Positions 44,904 to 53,953 of a DNA stretch of 63,250 bases are shown here, piece by piece. Both the position numbers and the translations under genes were made by a program. This stretch comes from Rhodospirillales bacterium (GTDB taxonomy: Bacteria > Pseudomonadota > Alphaproteobacteria > Rhodospirillales > Defluviicoccaceae): NCBI GenBank assembly GCA_007695045.1, contig REEP01000057.1, positions 1 through 63,250 on the forward strand. The letters are read 5' to 3'. The notes below the pieces were generated by a model, which searched no databases, was not told where the DNA came from, and was given only the letters and a program-made list of their open reading frames with translations. Every line of letters begins with the position of its first letter. Position 1 is the stretch's first letter.

Positions 44904-46169
44904 CTAGAACATCCCCAACCCGGCGGCCCGCACCACGCTGATCAGCACCGCCGCAAAGATGGCGGAGGTGATCACCCCGCTGATGCTGGCCCCCAGCGCA
45001 TGGTGCATCACGATGGCATCCGGGGTGACCTCGGAGACGGACTTCTGTGCCACCTTGGCCACCGTCGGGATACAACTCACCCCGGCGATGCCAATCACCG
45101 GATTGTACTTCTTCCCGGTGGCATAATAGAGGACGTAGCCGCCGAGAATGCCGCCGATACCGGAGAACAACAGCGCCAGGATGCCGACCACCAGAAGGAT
45201 CAGCACGTCCGGATTGAGGATGGTGCTCGCCTCCACCAGGACGCCCAGCAGCAGGCCCAGAAAGAAGGTGGCACCGTACAACACCGGACCGCCCAGAACC
45301 TCCTTGTAGTGGGTGAGCCCCGCCTCCCGCACGATCACACCAAGGAACAGCGAGAAGAACAGCGGCGACGCCACCGGGAACAGCATGCAGAGCGCGATCG
45401 CGGCGATCACCGAGAACACGATCTTCTCCCCCGGGGTGATGTTCACCGGTTTTTCCGGCGGCATTTTCATGCCGCGGATATGCCGCGGAACCATGGCCTT
45501 GATGAGGAACGGATAGCCGCCGTAGATCAGGCCGAGGTAGAGGTATGCGACCACGGTGATCGGCACGAACAACTCTTCCGACAGCATCAAGGCTGCGAAC
45601 AGGATCATCGGGCCGTCCGCCCCGCCGATCGTGGCAGTTGCCGCCGCATCAGGAAGAGACATCCCCATCATGATGGCAAGCGGTAGCGCGATGACGGTCC
45701 CCAACTCGGCACAGATGGCGATGAACATGCTCCGGAACGGCCGGGCCATCACGAAGCCCACATCGAGCAGCGTCCCGATGCCGAGGAAGATAAGGCAGGC
45801 GATCAGGCCGTTGGAGAACGAGAACGAGAAGATCGGCTGCAGCCAGTCGATCTGCAAAATGGTGATGAACTGGTCCCCCTCGCTGATCAGCGGGTTGAGG
45901 AACAGGGTACCCTTGGGATCGCCCACCTCCGGAATCTCGTAGGCCATCCTTGGCGGCACGAACATCACCGCGGCATTCACCGCCGCCATGCCGAGGCCCA
46001 TGGGCACCATCAGCAGTGCCTCGAGGACGCCCTTCTGCGCCAGGTAGATCAGCGCACAGCCCAGGAGGATCAGGCCGATCCGGGTGAAGAAAATAATCGG
46101 CTCGGTCTGCGCCGAGTCGACCAGGGTAGCGACACCCTGGAAGATCTGAAGCAAGTCGAGTTGTTCCAT
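44904..46169 (-). CDS. mmdB: Na+-translocating decarboxylase beta subunit
   Basis: This protein has 421 residues. An OadB/MmdB/GcdB-type membrane protein with about nine to eleven helices. It carries the sodium-conducting region ICAELGTVIALPLAIMMGMS...AATATIGGADGPMILFAAL and ISGVITSAIFAAVLI near the end. The beta subunit couples decarboxylation of carboxybiotin to Na+ export. It lies after the biotin carrier gene by 24 bp, within mmdA-mmdD-mmdC-mmdB, and is followed by a small membrane protein. Confidence 0.95.
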   Translation of the reverse strand: MEQLDLLQIFQGVATLVDSAQTEPIIFFTRIGLILLGCALIYLAQKGVLEALLMVPMGLGMAAVNAAVMFVPPRMAYEIPEVGDPKGTLFLNPLISEGDQFITILQIDWLQPIFSFSFSNGLIACLIFLGIGTLLDVGFVMARPFRSMFIAICAELGTVIALPLAIMMGMSLPDAAATATIGGADGPMILFAALMLSEELFVPITVVAYLYLGLIYGGYPFLIKAMVPRHIRGMKMPPEKPVNITPGEKIVFSVIAAIALCMLFPVASPLFFSLFLGVIVREAGLTHYKEVLGGPVLYGATFFLGLLLGVLVEASTILNPDVLILLVVGILALLFSGIGGILGGYVLYYATGKKYNPVIGIAGVSCIPTVAKVAQKSVSEVTPDAIVMHHALGASISGVITSAIFAAVLISVVRAAGLGMF

Positions 46170-46193
46170 ACCGATCGCTCCCCAACGCCAACG

Positions 46194-46595
46194 TCAAGCG
46201 ATCGTCATGAGAACCTGACCAGCCTCCACCGCATCCCCTTCTCGGACCCGGATGTTCTGGACGGTACCGTCATGGTCGGCGCCGACGATGGTCTTCATCT
46301 TCATGGCCTCGATGACGGCGAGCTTGTCGCCGGCCTTGACCTGCGCCCCTTCCTTGACACTCACTTCGACGATGACACCGCCGATCGGGGCGACCTTGTC
46401 GTTGGCGCCTGCCGCAGCCGCCGGTGCTGCTGCTGCTGGAGCCGCCGCCGGTGCCGCCTGCGGCCGGGCGGCGGGTCCCGCCGGCATCGGCGAGGACGGC
46501 ATCTGATAGAAGGTGCTGTGGGCATCCTCGCTGACGTCCTCGACGATTACGTCGTAAACCTTGCCTTCGACGGTGATCTTGAGATGCTTGGTCAT
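46194..46595 (-). CDS. mmdC: Biotin carboxyl carrier subunit
   Basis: This protein has 133 residues. The C-terminal biotinyl domain has the biotin site EAMKM near residue 95 within KLAVIEAMKMKTIVGADHDG. A Pro/Ala-rich linker (residues about 40-65) gives the arm its reach. The N-terminal 30 residues (KHLKITVEGKVYDVIVEDV) resemble the MmdC/OAD-alpha tail. It shuttles CO2 from the carboxyltransferase to the membrane beta subunit. Confidence 0.95.
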   Translation of the reverse strand: MTKHLKITVEGKVYDVIVEDVSEDAHSTFYQMPSSPMPAGPAARPQAAPAAAPAAAAPAAAAGANDKVAPIGGVIVEVSVKEGAQVKAGDKLAVIEAMKMKTIVGADHDGTVQNIRVREGDAVEAGQVLMTIA

Positions 46596-46600
46596 GGATG

Positions 46601-46624
46601 GTCCCCTCGACTGTCCCCTCGACG
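46601..46624. repeat. 12-bp tandem duplication, mmdC-mmdD spacer
   Basis: GTCCCCTCGACT and GTCCCCTCGACG lie head to tail between the mmdC start and the mmdD stop. Confidence 0.65.
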
Positions 46625-46634
46625 GTCACGCCGT

Positions 46635-47051
46635 TTACTGCGGCGCCCGCTTCGAAATGCGCGATGTCTGATGGATGGCTCGGCCGGTGGTGCGCCACGT
46701 AGGGCTGGTCTCTGCCTCGCTCACATAGACCAGTCGATGCGCGCCGATCATGGCGTACACCGCCGCCGCAATGACGGCGGCATGTCGTGCCTGCTCCTCG
46801 GCCGCCGACGCAGGTGGTGCGACGGCAACCGATACCGCCGTCGGCGGACCCGCAGCGGCGAGCTTGGTCTGCTGCGCCTTCTGCATGCCATGCAGGGCAA
46901 CAACGATGACCCGGATCAGCACCGCCGACGCCAAAGCCACCACGATCATCAGTCCGTAGCCGATGAGCCCGGTGGTGAGCCCATCCATGACCGTGAAGAC
47001 CTGCTCCGGAACTTCTTCTACCAGTGGTGCGATCTCTGCAAGTGGTTCCAT
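46635..47051 (-). CDS. mmdD: OadG-family membrane subunit (delta/gamma)
   Basis: This protein has 138 residues. One N-terminal membrane helix (LTTGLIGYGLMIVVALASAVLIRVIVVA) is followed by an Ala/Pro-rich linker and a C-terminal segment (AAVIAAAVYAMIGAHRLVYVSEAETSPTW) conserved in the OadG/MmdD subunits that link the cytosolic transferase with the membrane pump. It sits between mmdA and mmdC, as in other Na+ decarboxylase operons. Confidence 0.85.
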   Translation of the reverse strand: MEPLAEIAPLVEEVPEQVFTVMDGLTTGLIGYGLMIVVALASAVLIRVIVVALHGMQKAQQTKLAAAGPPTAVSVAVAPPASAAEEQARHAAVIAAAVYAMIGAHRLVYVSEAETSPTWRTTGRAIHQTSRISKRAPQ

Positions 47052-47121
47052 CGGGCCGTTCCCTCTTACCTCGATTCGCCGGCCCTCGGGGGACGGCGGA
47101 CCATGATCAACCCGGATCCGG

Positions 47122-48675
47122 TCAGAGCGGGATGTTGCCGTGCTTTTTCGGCGGCCGCATCTCCCGCTTGTTCATGAGCTTGCGGAGCGACATGGACAGC
47201 ACCGAACGGGTACGCGACGGCTCGATGATGTCGGTGACGTAACCGCGCGCCGCGGCCAGGTAGGGCGAGGCGAACTCCGCCCGATACTCGGACACCAGTT
47301 CGGCCCGCTTGGCGGCAGCGTCGTCCGCCTCCTTCAGCTCGCGGTTGTACAGGATGTTGACCGCGCCGTCGGCCCCCATCACCGCCACCTCCGCGGTGGG
47401 CCAAGCGTAGATCACGTCGGCCCCCAGGTCCTGGCTGCACATGGCGAGGTAGGCGCCGCCATATGACTTGCGGCAGAGGATGGTGATTTTCGGCACCGTC
47501 GAGCTCGAATAGGCGAACAGCATCTTGGCGCCGTGACGGATGATCCCGCCCCTCTCCTGCTCGATCCCGGGCAGGAAGCCGGGCACGTCCACCAGGGTGG
47601 TGATGGGAATGTTGAAGGCGTTGCAGAAGCGGATGAAGCGGGCGCCCTTGTCCGACGAATCGATATCGAGGCAGCCGGCCTTCTCCATCGAGTTGTTGGC
47701 AAGGAAGCCGACGACGATGCCCTCCACCCGGCCGAACCCGACGATGATGTTCTTGGCAAAGCCGGCATGGACCTCGAGAAAATCGCCGTTGTCCACCAGC
47801 CGGCGCACGATCCCGTGCATGTCCATCGGCGCCGACGGATCGGATTGGGCAAGCTTGTCCATGCCCGGATCCTCGGCCATGGTCACCGCCGGGGTCGGCC
47901 GGTGCGGCGGATCCTCGGAGTTGTTGGCCGGCACGAACGACAGGATGCGCTTGGCGATGTCGATCGCCTCCCGGTCCGTCTCGGCCACGAAGTGGACGTT
48001 GCCGCTGACCGAGGCGTGCATGTCGGCGCCGCCCACCTCCTCCATGGTCACTTGGCGGCCGGTTACCGCCTTGATGACATTGGGGCCGGTGATGAACAGC
48101 TGGGCGTTCTGCCGGGTCATGATGATGAAGTCCATCAGTGCCGGCGAGTACGACGCGCCACCGGCACAAGGCCCGGCGATAATGGCGATCTGCGGCACGA
48201 CGCCGGACAGGACCACGTTGCGGTAGAACACCTCCCCATAGCCCGAGAGCGCGTCGACCCCTTCCTGGATACGGGCCCCGCCCGAATCGGCAATGCCGAC
48301 CAGCGGCGTGCCGTTCTTGAGCGCGTAGTCCATGCCCATGGTCATGCGCCGGGCGTGCATCTTGCCCAGAGAGCCGCCGAGGACGGTGAAGTCCTGGCTG
48401 AAAGCCGAGACCTGCTTACCCTCGACATAGCCGGTGCCGACCACGATGCCGTCGCCGGGGAAATCCTTGCTCTGCATCCCGAACGACGTGCACTGGTGCT
48501 TAACGTAGGCACCGATCTCCTGGAACGTGTCCGGCTGGAACAGCCGCATCAGGCGCTCGCGCGCGGTCAGCAGGCCCTTCTCATGGCGTTCCTCGGCTTT
48601 CTTCTCGCCGCCGCCGACGAGGACCTTCTTCTTCCGTTCGCGAAATGCGTCGAGAACCTTGGCGTCGAGAGGCAT
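47122..48675 (-). CDS. mmdA: Methylmalonyl-CoA decarboxylase carboxyltransferase subunit
   Basis: This protein has 517 residues, the size of MmdA and PccB. It is a crotonase-fold carboxyltransferase with two CoA/biotin half-sites: ARERLMRLF, DSGGARIQEGVDALSGYGE, ISGPCAGGASYSPALMDF-like IAGPCAGGASYSPALMDF, then VDVPGFLPGIEQE and GGAYLAMCSQDLGAD. The PccB-like fold, not the pyruvate-carboxylase-like fold of OadA, shows that the substrate is an acyl-CoA; methylmalonyl-CoA is the standard choice, with glutaconyl-CoA and malonyl-CoA as alternatives. The ATG at 48675 follows GGGAGAACG; an earlier start has none. It is first in the pump operon. Confidence 0.95.
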   Translation of the reverse strand: MPLDAKVLDAFRERKKKVLVGGGEKKAEERHEKGLLTARERLMRLFQPDTFQEIGAYVKHQCTSFGMQSKDFPGDGIVVGTGYVEGKQVSAFSQDFTVLGGSLGKMHARRMTMGMDYALKNGTPLVGIADSGGARIQEGVDALSGYGEVFYRNVVLSGVVPQIAIIAGPCAGGASYSPALMDFIIMTRQNAQLFITGPNVIKAVTGRQVTMEEVGGADMHASVSGNVHFVAETDREAIDIAKRILSFVPANNSEDPPHRPTPAVTMAEDPGMDKLAQSDPSAPMDMHGIVRRLVDNGDFLEVHAGFAKNIIVGFGRVEGIVVGFLANNSMEKAGCLDIDSSDKGARFIRFCNAFNIPITTLVDVPGFLPGIEQERGGIIRHGAKMLFAYSSSTVPKITILCRKSYGGAYLAMCSQDLGADVIYAWPTAEVAVMGADGAVNILYNRELKEADDAAAKRAELVSEYRAEFASPYLAAARGYVTDIIEPSRTRSVLSMSLRKLMNKREMRPPKKHGNIPL

Positions 48676-48978
48676 CGTTCTCCCAATCCTGTCCCTGGCA
48701 GCGGCGAGCGGATGCCCGCGCACCACGTTATGTTTGCAATGGACGGCCGACACGCTGCAGGCCGGCATCGCCTTGGATCATTCGGATAACCAGACGCAGT
48801 GGGGGAAAGCGCTCCGCCCCCGCGTCCGAGCGCGTCTTCAGCCGTTACGAGCCTGAGTAGCCCGAAAAACCGCGCGAAAATAGGCCGCCCCGCCCCCCCT
48901 GTCAAAAAAAATACGCGCCCCGTTCATGCCTATTCGGGCTCGATCTCCACGGTCCGAAAAATACCGCGGCAGAGTGGG
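48676..48978. other. 303-bp spacer between the mmd operon and an MFS gene
   Basis: No gene. The mmdA start side should hold the operon promoter. A poly-A run near 48903-48912 (a T-run on the minus strand) follows the MFS gene and could aid its termination, but no stem precedes it. Confidence 0.45.
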
Positions 48979-50358
48979 TTATGTTTGCGACGTCGCCGTG
49001 CCGGCGCCGGTGGATCCGGCCAGCGCCGAATCGTCATCGCCGGGACCGCTGTCTTCAGCCTCGCCGCCATGCTCCGCCGACTCCGAGCGCGGGTCCAGTT
49101 CGCCGGCCAGTGGTGTGGTTCGGGGCAGGGCCACAAACGGAACCTTTTCCGCTTCCGTCGCCGGCTCCACGGTTACTCGTCGCACGGTGGCATAGACGGC
49201 GAACGCGACACCAACGCCGCCGATGAAAATAAACAGCCCGCCGGGCCCCACCCCGCCGATCACCGCCGCCGCCAACACCGGCCCAAGCGCCGCACCGACG
49301 CCATACGTGGTGACCAGACCACCGCTGACGCCGAGACGGTCGGTCGCCGCGATACGGTCATTGGCCTGGGCCACGCTCAACGGATAGAGCGCGAAGATGG
49401 CCGCACCCAAGGCCGGCGACAGATAGATGAGCACGTGTCCTTCACCAAGAACGAGCATGACGACGCTGACGGCGCCGACACCGGTGCCGACGCCCGCCAG
49501 CACCGTACGGCGTTCGAACCGATCCGACAGCATCCCGATCGGCCACTGCAGGACCATGCCGCCCACGATCGCCCCCGCCATGAAACGCGCGGTCTCGGCA
49601 ACATCGAGACCGGCCTCCTGGGTGAACCAGGGCCCGAGGCCATGGAAGGCGCCAAGGCCAAGCCCCGCGGCAAAAGCGCCCGAAACGCCGATGGGCGATA
49701 CGGAGAAGAGAGCGCCCAACGACACCCGCGCCGGCTCCGGACGCTGCGGTTCGACCACCCGCGCCGCCGCCACCGGCACCACCCCAAGCGTGACGACGAT
49801 GGCGGTGAGCGCAAACAACGCGAACCCGGACGGGTCCGGCAACGGTAACGCGAATTGCCCCGCCGCCTGGGCCAGATAGACCACGATCATATAGAGCGAC
49901 AGCACCCGGCCGCGCTGGAGGTCGGGCGACTGCTGATTGAGCCAGCTTTCGATGCAGATGAACAGGCCGGCCATGCATATTCCCTGCACGACGCGAAGCA
50001 GCAGCCATGGCACCGGCGCCAGCAGAAACCCGTGCGCGAGCGTCGCGGCAGCGAAGCAGGAGGCCAGAGCCGCATAGCTGCGGATGTGCCCCACCCGCGC
50101 GATCAAACGATGCGCGTGGAAGCCGCCCAGGACCAGACCGGCAAAGTAGCCGGCGGTGACGATGCCGACGGTGTCTGCGGGGTAGCCTGCGCCTCCCAAG
50201 CGCAGCGGCACCAGGGTGCCGAGCACCCCCGAACCGATCATCATGAGAAAGGTGCCGGCCAGCAGCGCCGACAGGGAAAGCACGACGGATGCCATGACCG
50301 GCACAACCTTTGGGCTGGTGACACCGTCCTCGAGGCGGTCCACGCGGCCCACTGTCAT
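48979..50358 (-). CDS. MFS transporter
   Basis: About 459 residues with twelve hydrophobic helices; the motif A loop GGFHAHRLIARVGHIRSY follows helix 2 and RFERRTVLAGVG follows helix 8. It resembles YcaD-like members of the major facilitator superfamily. The N-terminal start is uncertain: ATG at 50358 is used; an ATG at 50295 with AAAGG upstream would shorten it by 21 residues. The tail after about residue 410 is acidic and disordered. The substrate is unknown. Confidence 0.88.
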   Translation of the reverse strand: MTVGRVDRLEDGVTSPKVVPVMASVVLSLSALLAGTFLMMIGSGVLGTLVPLRLGGAGYPADTVGIVTAGYFAGLVLGGFHAHRLIARVGHIRSYAALASCFAAATLAHGFLLAPVPWLLLRVVQGICMAGLFICIESWLNQQSPDLQRGRVLSLYMIVVYLAQAAGQFALPLPDPSGFALFALTAIVVTLGVVPVAAARVVEPQRPEPARVSLGALFSVSPIGVSGAFAAGLGLGAFHGLGPWFTQEAGLDVAETARFMAGAIVGGMVLQWPIGMLSDRFERRTVLAGVGTGVGAVSVVMLVLGEGHVLIYLSPALGAAIFALYPLSVAQANDRIAATDRLGVSGGLVTTYGVGAALGPVLAAAVIGGVGPGGLFIFIGGVGVAFAVYATVRRVTVEPATEAEKVPFVALPRTTPLAGELDPRSESAEHGGEAEDSGPGDDDSALAGSTGAGTATSQT

Positions 50359-50588
50359 CGCCCCACGCCCAGCGTGCAAGGGCAATCCGCAGCTGAGCCG
50401 GCGGCCGAAACGATCCGGTGACGGCCATAAAGCGTCCGGACTTGTTAAACAGTTGTCACTTGACTTGACGGCAGCGCACCGGGCTAGTGCGCCGCACGGT
50501 CAGGCGGCGCGCCGAAACTGCCGTGCTCCCACGACAGCGCGGCGGGCGGGACAGACCGAGCATAGCATTCAGCAAGTGAGTGACGGAC

Positions 50589-50795
50589 ATGGCGACAGGC
50601 ACGGTCAAGTGGTTCAACGAAACCAAAGGGTATGGCTTCATCTCGCCGGATGAGGGCGGACAGGACGCTTTCGTTCACATCTCCGAAGTCCAGCGGTCGG
50701 GTCTCCACCGGCTGAGCGAAGGGCAGCGGATTGCCTTCACCATCCGCGAGGAGGCCCGCGGCCTCAAGGCCGTGGACCTGTCGGCTCCGGACTGA
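50589..50795 (+). CDS. Cold-shock protein (CspA family)
   Basis: This protein has 68 residues, an OB-fold nucleic-acid-binding protein. RNP1 is KGYGFISP and RNP2 is DAFVHISEV; the start ATGTVKWFNETKGYGF is typical. The ATG at 50589 is chosen over a GTG-type start nine bases earlier. It is monocistronic and is followed, 9 bp after its stop, by a 14-bp tandem repeat. Confidence 0.95.
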   Translation: MATGTVKWFNETKGYGFISPDEGGQDAFVHISEVQRSGLHRLSEGQRIAFTIREEARGLKAVDLSAPD

Positions 50796-50804
50796 TTGCG
50801 CGCG

Positions 50805-50860
50805 ACTGGCCACCCAAGACTGGCCACCCAAGACTGGCCGCCAAAGACTGGTCGCCTGCG
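50805..50860. repeat. 14-bp tandem repeat (about 3.5 units)
   Basis: ACTGGCCACCCAAG occurs twice, then ACTGGCCGCCAAAG and a decayed ACTGGTCGCCTGCG. It starts 10 bp after the cold-shock stop and shares ACTGGCC with the array at 39208-39259. Confidence 0.85.
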
Positions 50861-50984
50861 CGACGCAGCCTGACGGATCCGGCGCTCCAAGGGCGGCGCG
50901 CCGGGCCGCGGTGTCCGTCAGCATGGCCGGATGACGACGGCCTTAGGTCAGGGGTGAGCCGACGGCCGCATCGTCCGTCGCGAC

Positions 50985-51968
50985 TCAGCCGGCCGCAAGT
51001 TTCAGCCGCTCGCCGGCCTCCGTCTGGCCGAGCTGGAAATACTTTTTCTGGATCGTGGAATCCTTGAGCGAGATGGTCATGCTTTCCAGGTTCCGCGGGC
51101 GCAGGATATGCAGCGGCTTGCGGTAGAAGGTGCGCTCGCCCAGCGTGACCCGGTCCAGCCCCATCTTCTCGAGCATGGCGTTCATCAACGCCGCCTGAGA
51201 AAAGATCTTGGCATTGGGCAGGGTCAGTTGGAGATCGCTGACCAGAAGGAACATGTCGATGCTGTTGAACGGCAGCGTAAACGTTGTGCTTTTGTAGATT
51301 TTCTCCAGTTCCCCCTGGTAGTCATAGTCGGTGTAATCGATCGCGATGATTTCATCGACATCCGGATTCTCGAACAACGTCCGCATCGGCGTGTTGTCGA
51401 CGTAACCGCCTTCGATATAGAAATCGTTGCCGTTGCCGAGGGTGGCCGCCTTGAAATACGGAATGGTGGTGATCCCGGCCAGGAAGACCTCCATGAACCG
51501 GTCCAGGGTGCGGTCGCTGATCTCGCCCAGGATGTCGTTCACCCGGAACGACTCCCCCTGGCGCTTGGCGAGGTTGGTGGCCTGGATGTCCCAGCGGGTC
51601 TCCTTCAGATTGGCGGCCAGCACCGCACGCCGCGCCGGTTCGTCCAGCAGCAGGGATTTGCGGCAACTGTCCTTGTCCACCGTAAACAGGTGCGAGCCGG
51701 TGGGCAGCAGGGACGGACGCAGCCCCAGAAAGTTGGAGAACACCTGGACGATGTCGGTCAGACTCAACCGCATGGTGCGGGTCAGCACCGGTGGCAAATC
51801 CTCCGCCTGACGGTCCCACAAAAGGTAGTCCAGCACGATGTTGTTGCCGGAACTGGTGGAGGTCACGTGCACCACCTGCGCACCGGCGCTCTTGAGCCAG
51901 ACGAGCACGCCGGCCGAATAGAAGCTGCGATAACCGCCGCCCGAGGCGACGAAGCCGTACCGGGTCAT
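50985..51968 (-). CDS. Patatin-like phospholipase
   Basis: This protein has 327 residues. The oxyanion loop SGGGYRSFYSAGVL is at 9-22; the nucleophile elbow is STSSG (37-41, Ser39) with Ser in place of the first Gly of GxSxG. The partner Asp is in EGGYVDNTPM near 205. Patatin-like enzymes are acyl hydrolases, some of them bacterial effectors. Its start overlaps the stop of a shortened dehydrogenase gene (ATGA at 51965-51968), so the two are coupled. A nonstandard elbow makes activity uncertain. Confidence 0.85.
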   Translation of the reverse strand: MTRYGFVASGGGYRSFYSAGVLVWLKSAGAQVVHVTSTSSGNNIVLDYLLWDRQAEDLPPVLTRTMRLSLTDIVQVFSNFLGLRPSLLPTGSHLFTVDKDSCRKSLLLDEPARRAVLAANLKETRWDIQATNLAKRQGESFRVNDILGEISDRTLDRFMEVFLAGITTIPYFKAATLGNGNDFYIEGGYVDNTPMRTLFENPDVDEIIAIDYTDYDYQGELEKIYKSTTFTLPFNSIDMFLLVSDLQLTLPNAKIFSQAALMNAMLEKMGLDRVTLGERTFYRKPLHILRPRNLESMTISLKDSTIQKKYFQLGQTEAGERLKLAAG

Positions 51969-52252
51969 GATTCCTGTCCCCTTTTTACTGAAGCCGATGG
52001 CTGTTGCATGGTGGCCTCGGCCGTGCGCGCCTGACCTGGCGGTGACGGCGTCGGTGTTTTGTTGGCCGGGTCGGCGCTGCGGCGGAGTCCGTCCACCTCG
52101 TGCTGATCCAGTTCCGGTTGCAGATCGGTGACCACACTACCGGTGCCCAGCACCCGCGGCCGCGACAGGGTGACGTTCGTGACGCCGGTCATCACCACGG
52201 CGTCGGCCGCAGTGCGACCGACGAATCCGGCGCCAACGAGTCCGATCTTCAT
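51965..52252 (-). pseudogene. Internally deleted L-lactate/malate dehydrogenase
   Basis: A 95-residue frame. Residues 1-24 (MKIGLVGAGFVGRTAADAVV) are the N-terminal Rossmann start of an LDH/MDH enzyme; residues about 28-67 (LSRPRVLGTGSVVTDLQPEL, then LRRSADPANK) are the C-terminal end of such enzymes. The 240 or so residues that belong between them are missing, and the junction keeps the frame. The tail after 67 is low-complexity. The start has AGGGACAAGG upstream. No enzyme activity is possible, but the frame and its coupling to the patatin gene are preserved. Confidence 0.75.
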
Positions 52253-52567
52253 GGCCTTGTCCCTCGCACCGTCAGGAGCACGCTCGGTACCCGTCACCCT
52301 CGCAGAGCGTCGTCATCGCTTCAAGCCGGCCTTTCAACCGGATCGGCGTCGGTCACGGAGGCCGATGCCGCGCCGAGAATTTTTTTCGGGGGCGTGATCC
52401 GCGGCGACGGCGCCGGCGTAGTTCGGTGGCTCGGCACACATCGGACATGCCCCCTGTCGCTTGGTGCCGGGTAGGGGCGGGCGCAACTCCTCCACAGCGC
52501 CCGCCCCTTTTCGCTTGGACGATCCGACCCAACATCAGGGCGGGTGACCTGTTCGGAGGGGTTCGTC
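52253..52567. other. 315-bp divergent spacer
   Basis: No gene. The spacer separates the dehydrogenase-remnant/patatin unit from a flavin reductase gene on the other strand; promoters for both should lie here. No operator is recognised. Confidence 0.45.
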
Positions 52568-53371
52568 ATGATGGAGAAATGCTGCGGGATCGACTTGGTT
52601 CCACCGGCCACGCCCCGGGTGGTGGGGTGCCGCGTGGTGGCGCTGGGCAGCGCGACCCATGACATTCGTATCGTTCGCCTCAAGCCGATTTCCCAGGAAC
52701 CGCTTGCCTTCGCCGCAGGCCAGTATGCCCGCCTCGCCTTCGGGGACCTGCCGTCCCGTGACTACTCCATGGCCAGTCCGCCATGGGACCCGGTTCTCGA
52801 GTTCCACATCCGACACATGGACGGCGGCGGAGCCAGCGACTACGTGGCCCGAACCCTCCGCATCGGCGATCCGGTGTGGCTGGAGGGCCCCTTCGGGGAC
52901 GCTTGGCTTCGCCCCGAGCATCCCGGCCCGATATTGGCGGTGGCCGGCGGCTCCGGTCTCGGCCCGATCCGCGCCATTGTCGACACGGCGCTCGCCTGCG
53001 GCGTCGAGCGGCCGGTGCAAGTGTACCTCGGTGTCCGCGACGAACGGGACGTTTACCTGGAAGGGCACTTCATGGCGCTGCAACGCCGCCATCCCAATCT
53101 CCGGTTCGAAGCCGTCCTGTCCGACCCGCAGGGGGCGACACGTCGTCGGACGGGGCCGCTGGACCGGATCATCGCGGCGGATCTGGCCGGCTTCGGCGGT
53201 TTCAAGGCCTATCTGGCCGGGCCGCCGGCGATGGTGGAAGCGGTGGTGGAGACCCTTGTGCATCGGGGGCTTCCCGCGGGCGACATCCACGCTGATCCGT
53301 TCTATCCCGACGCCAAGTCGCCGACCGTGCCGCGACCGGTCAACCCGCTGGCAGCCGCCTTCGCACGCTAG
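52568..53371 (+). CDS. Flavin/ferredoxin-type NAD(P)H reductase
   Basis: This protein has 267 residues. An FNR-fold oxidoreductase: FAD motif RDYSMAS near 66, GDPVWLEGPFGDAWLRP, NAD(P) loop AVAGGSGLGPIRAIVDTAL and AYLAGPPAMVEAVVETLVHRG. Unlike phenol-hydroxylase-type reductases it has no fused [2Fe-2S] domain, so it should pass electrons to a separate carrier or reduce flavin. The ATG at 52568 follows GGAGGGG. It may be the reductase of an unlinked oxygenase; no partner is nearby. Confidence 0.9.
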   Translation: MMEKCCGIDLVPPATPRVVGCRVVALGSATHDIRIVRLKPISQEPLAFAAGQYARLAFGDLPSRDYSMASPPWDPVLEFHIRHMDGGGASDYVARTLRIGDPVWLEGPFGDAWLRPEHPGPILAVAGGSGLGPIRAIVDTALACGVERPVQVYLGVRDERDVYLEGHFMALQRRHPNLRFEAVLSDPQGATRRRTGPLDRIIAADLAGFGGFKAYLAGPPAMVEAVVETLVHRGLPAGDIHADPFYPDAKSPTVPRPVNPLAAAFAR

Positions 53372-53530
53372 CGAAAGGCCGCTCGGATCGACCCGGCGCG
53401 TCCGTGCCGAGAAAGTGCCGCCGTGGCCGAGATAGCTTGCCCCGGGAGACACCTGCCGCTAGACCGCTGGATACGGGGCGCCACCCCGGCCACCCCGGTT
53501 GACGTTTATTGAACAGGAAAATCTTGGCGG

Positions 53531-53953
53531 ATGCGCATCAGTGTGGAGATCGCTCCGGGTGAACTTCTGGACAAGCTCACCATCCTGGAGATCAAGGCGG
53601 AACGCATCGCCGATCCGCAACTGCTGCGCCACATCGCAACAGAACGCGCCACTCTCGAACAGGCGCGACGACGGCACATTGCCGACACCCGGGAAATCCG
53701 CCGGCTCTGTGCCCTGCTCAAGACGATCAATGAACGGCTGTGGGTGATCGAGGATCGCATCCGTGCTCACGAACGGGCGGGCGACTTCGGCGTTGGCTTC
53801 ATCAAGCTCGCCCGCGCCGTCTACATCACCAACGACCGCCGCTTCGCCATCAAGCGCCGGATCAATCAGTTGCTGAACACCGACATCGCCGAGGCGAAGG
53901 GCTACGTTTCCGCGCACCAGGCCCGGCAACCGGTTCGGCCGCAGCCGGACTGA
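53531..53953 (+). CDS. DUF6165 family protein
   Basis: This protein has 140 residues. Helical and charged, with ISVEIAPGELLDKLTILEIKAERI, YITNDRRFAIKRRINQLL near the end; this pattern is the DUF6165 family, often found in alphaproteobacteria, with no known function. The start at 53531 lacks a strong Shine-Dalgarno; GAAAATCTTGGCGG precedes it. It lies 88 bp before the metal ABC importer, so a link is possible but unproven. Confidence 0.75.
   Translation: MRISVEIAPGELLDKLTILEIKAERIADPQLLRHIATERATLEQARRRHIADTREIRRLCALLKTINERLWVIEDRIRAHERAGDFGVGFIKLARAVYITNDRRFAIKRRINQLLNTDIAEAKGYVSAHQARQPVRPQPD

Noticed and set aside
50805-50860. CRISPR array
   Set aside because: Units are 14 bp with no unique spacers between them, so this is a simple tandem repeat.
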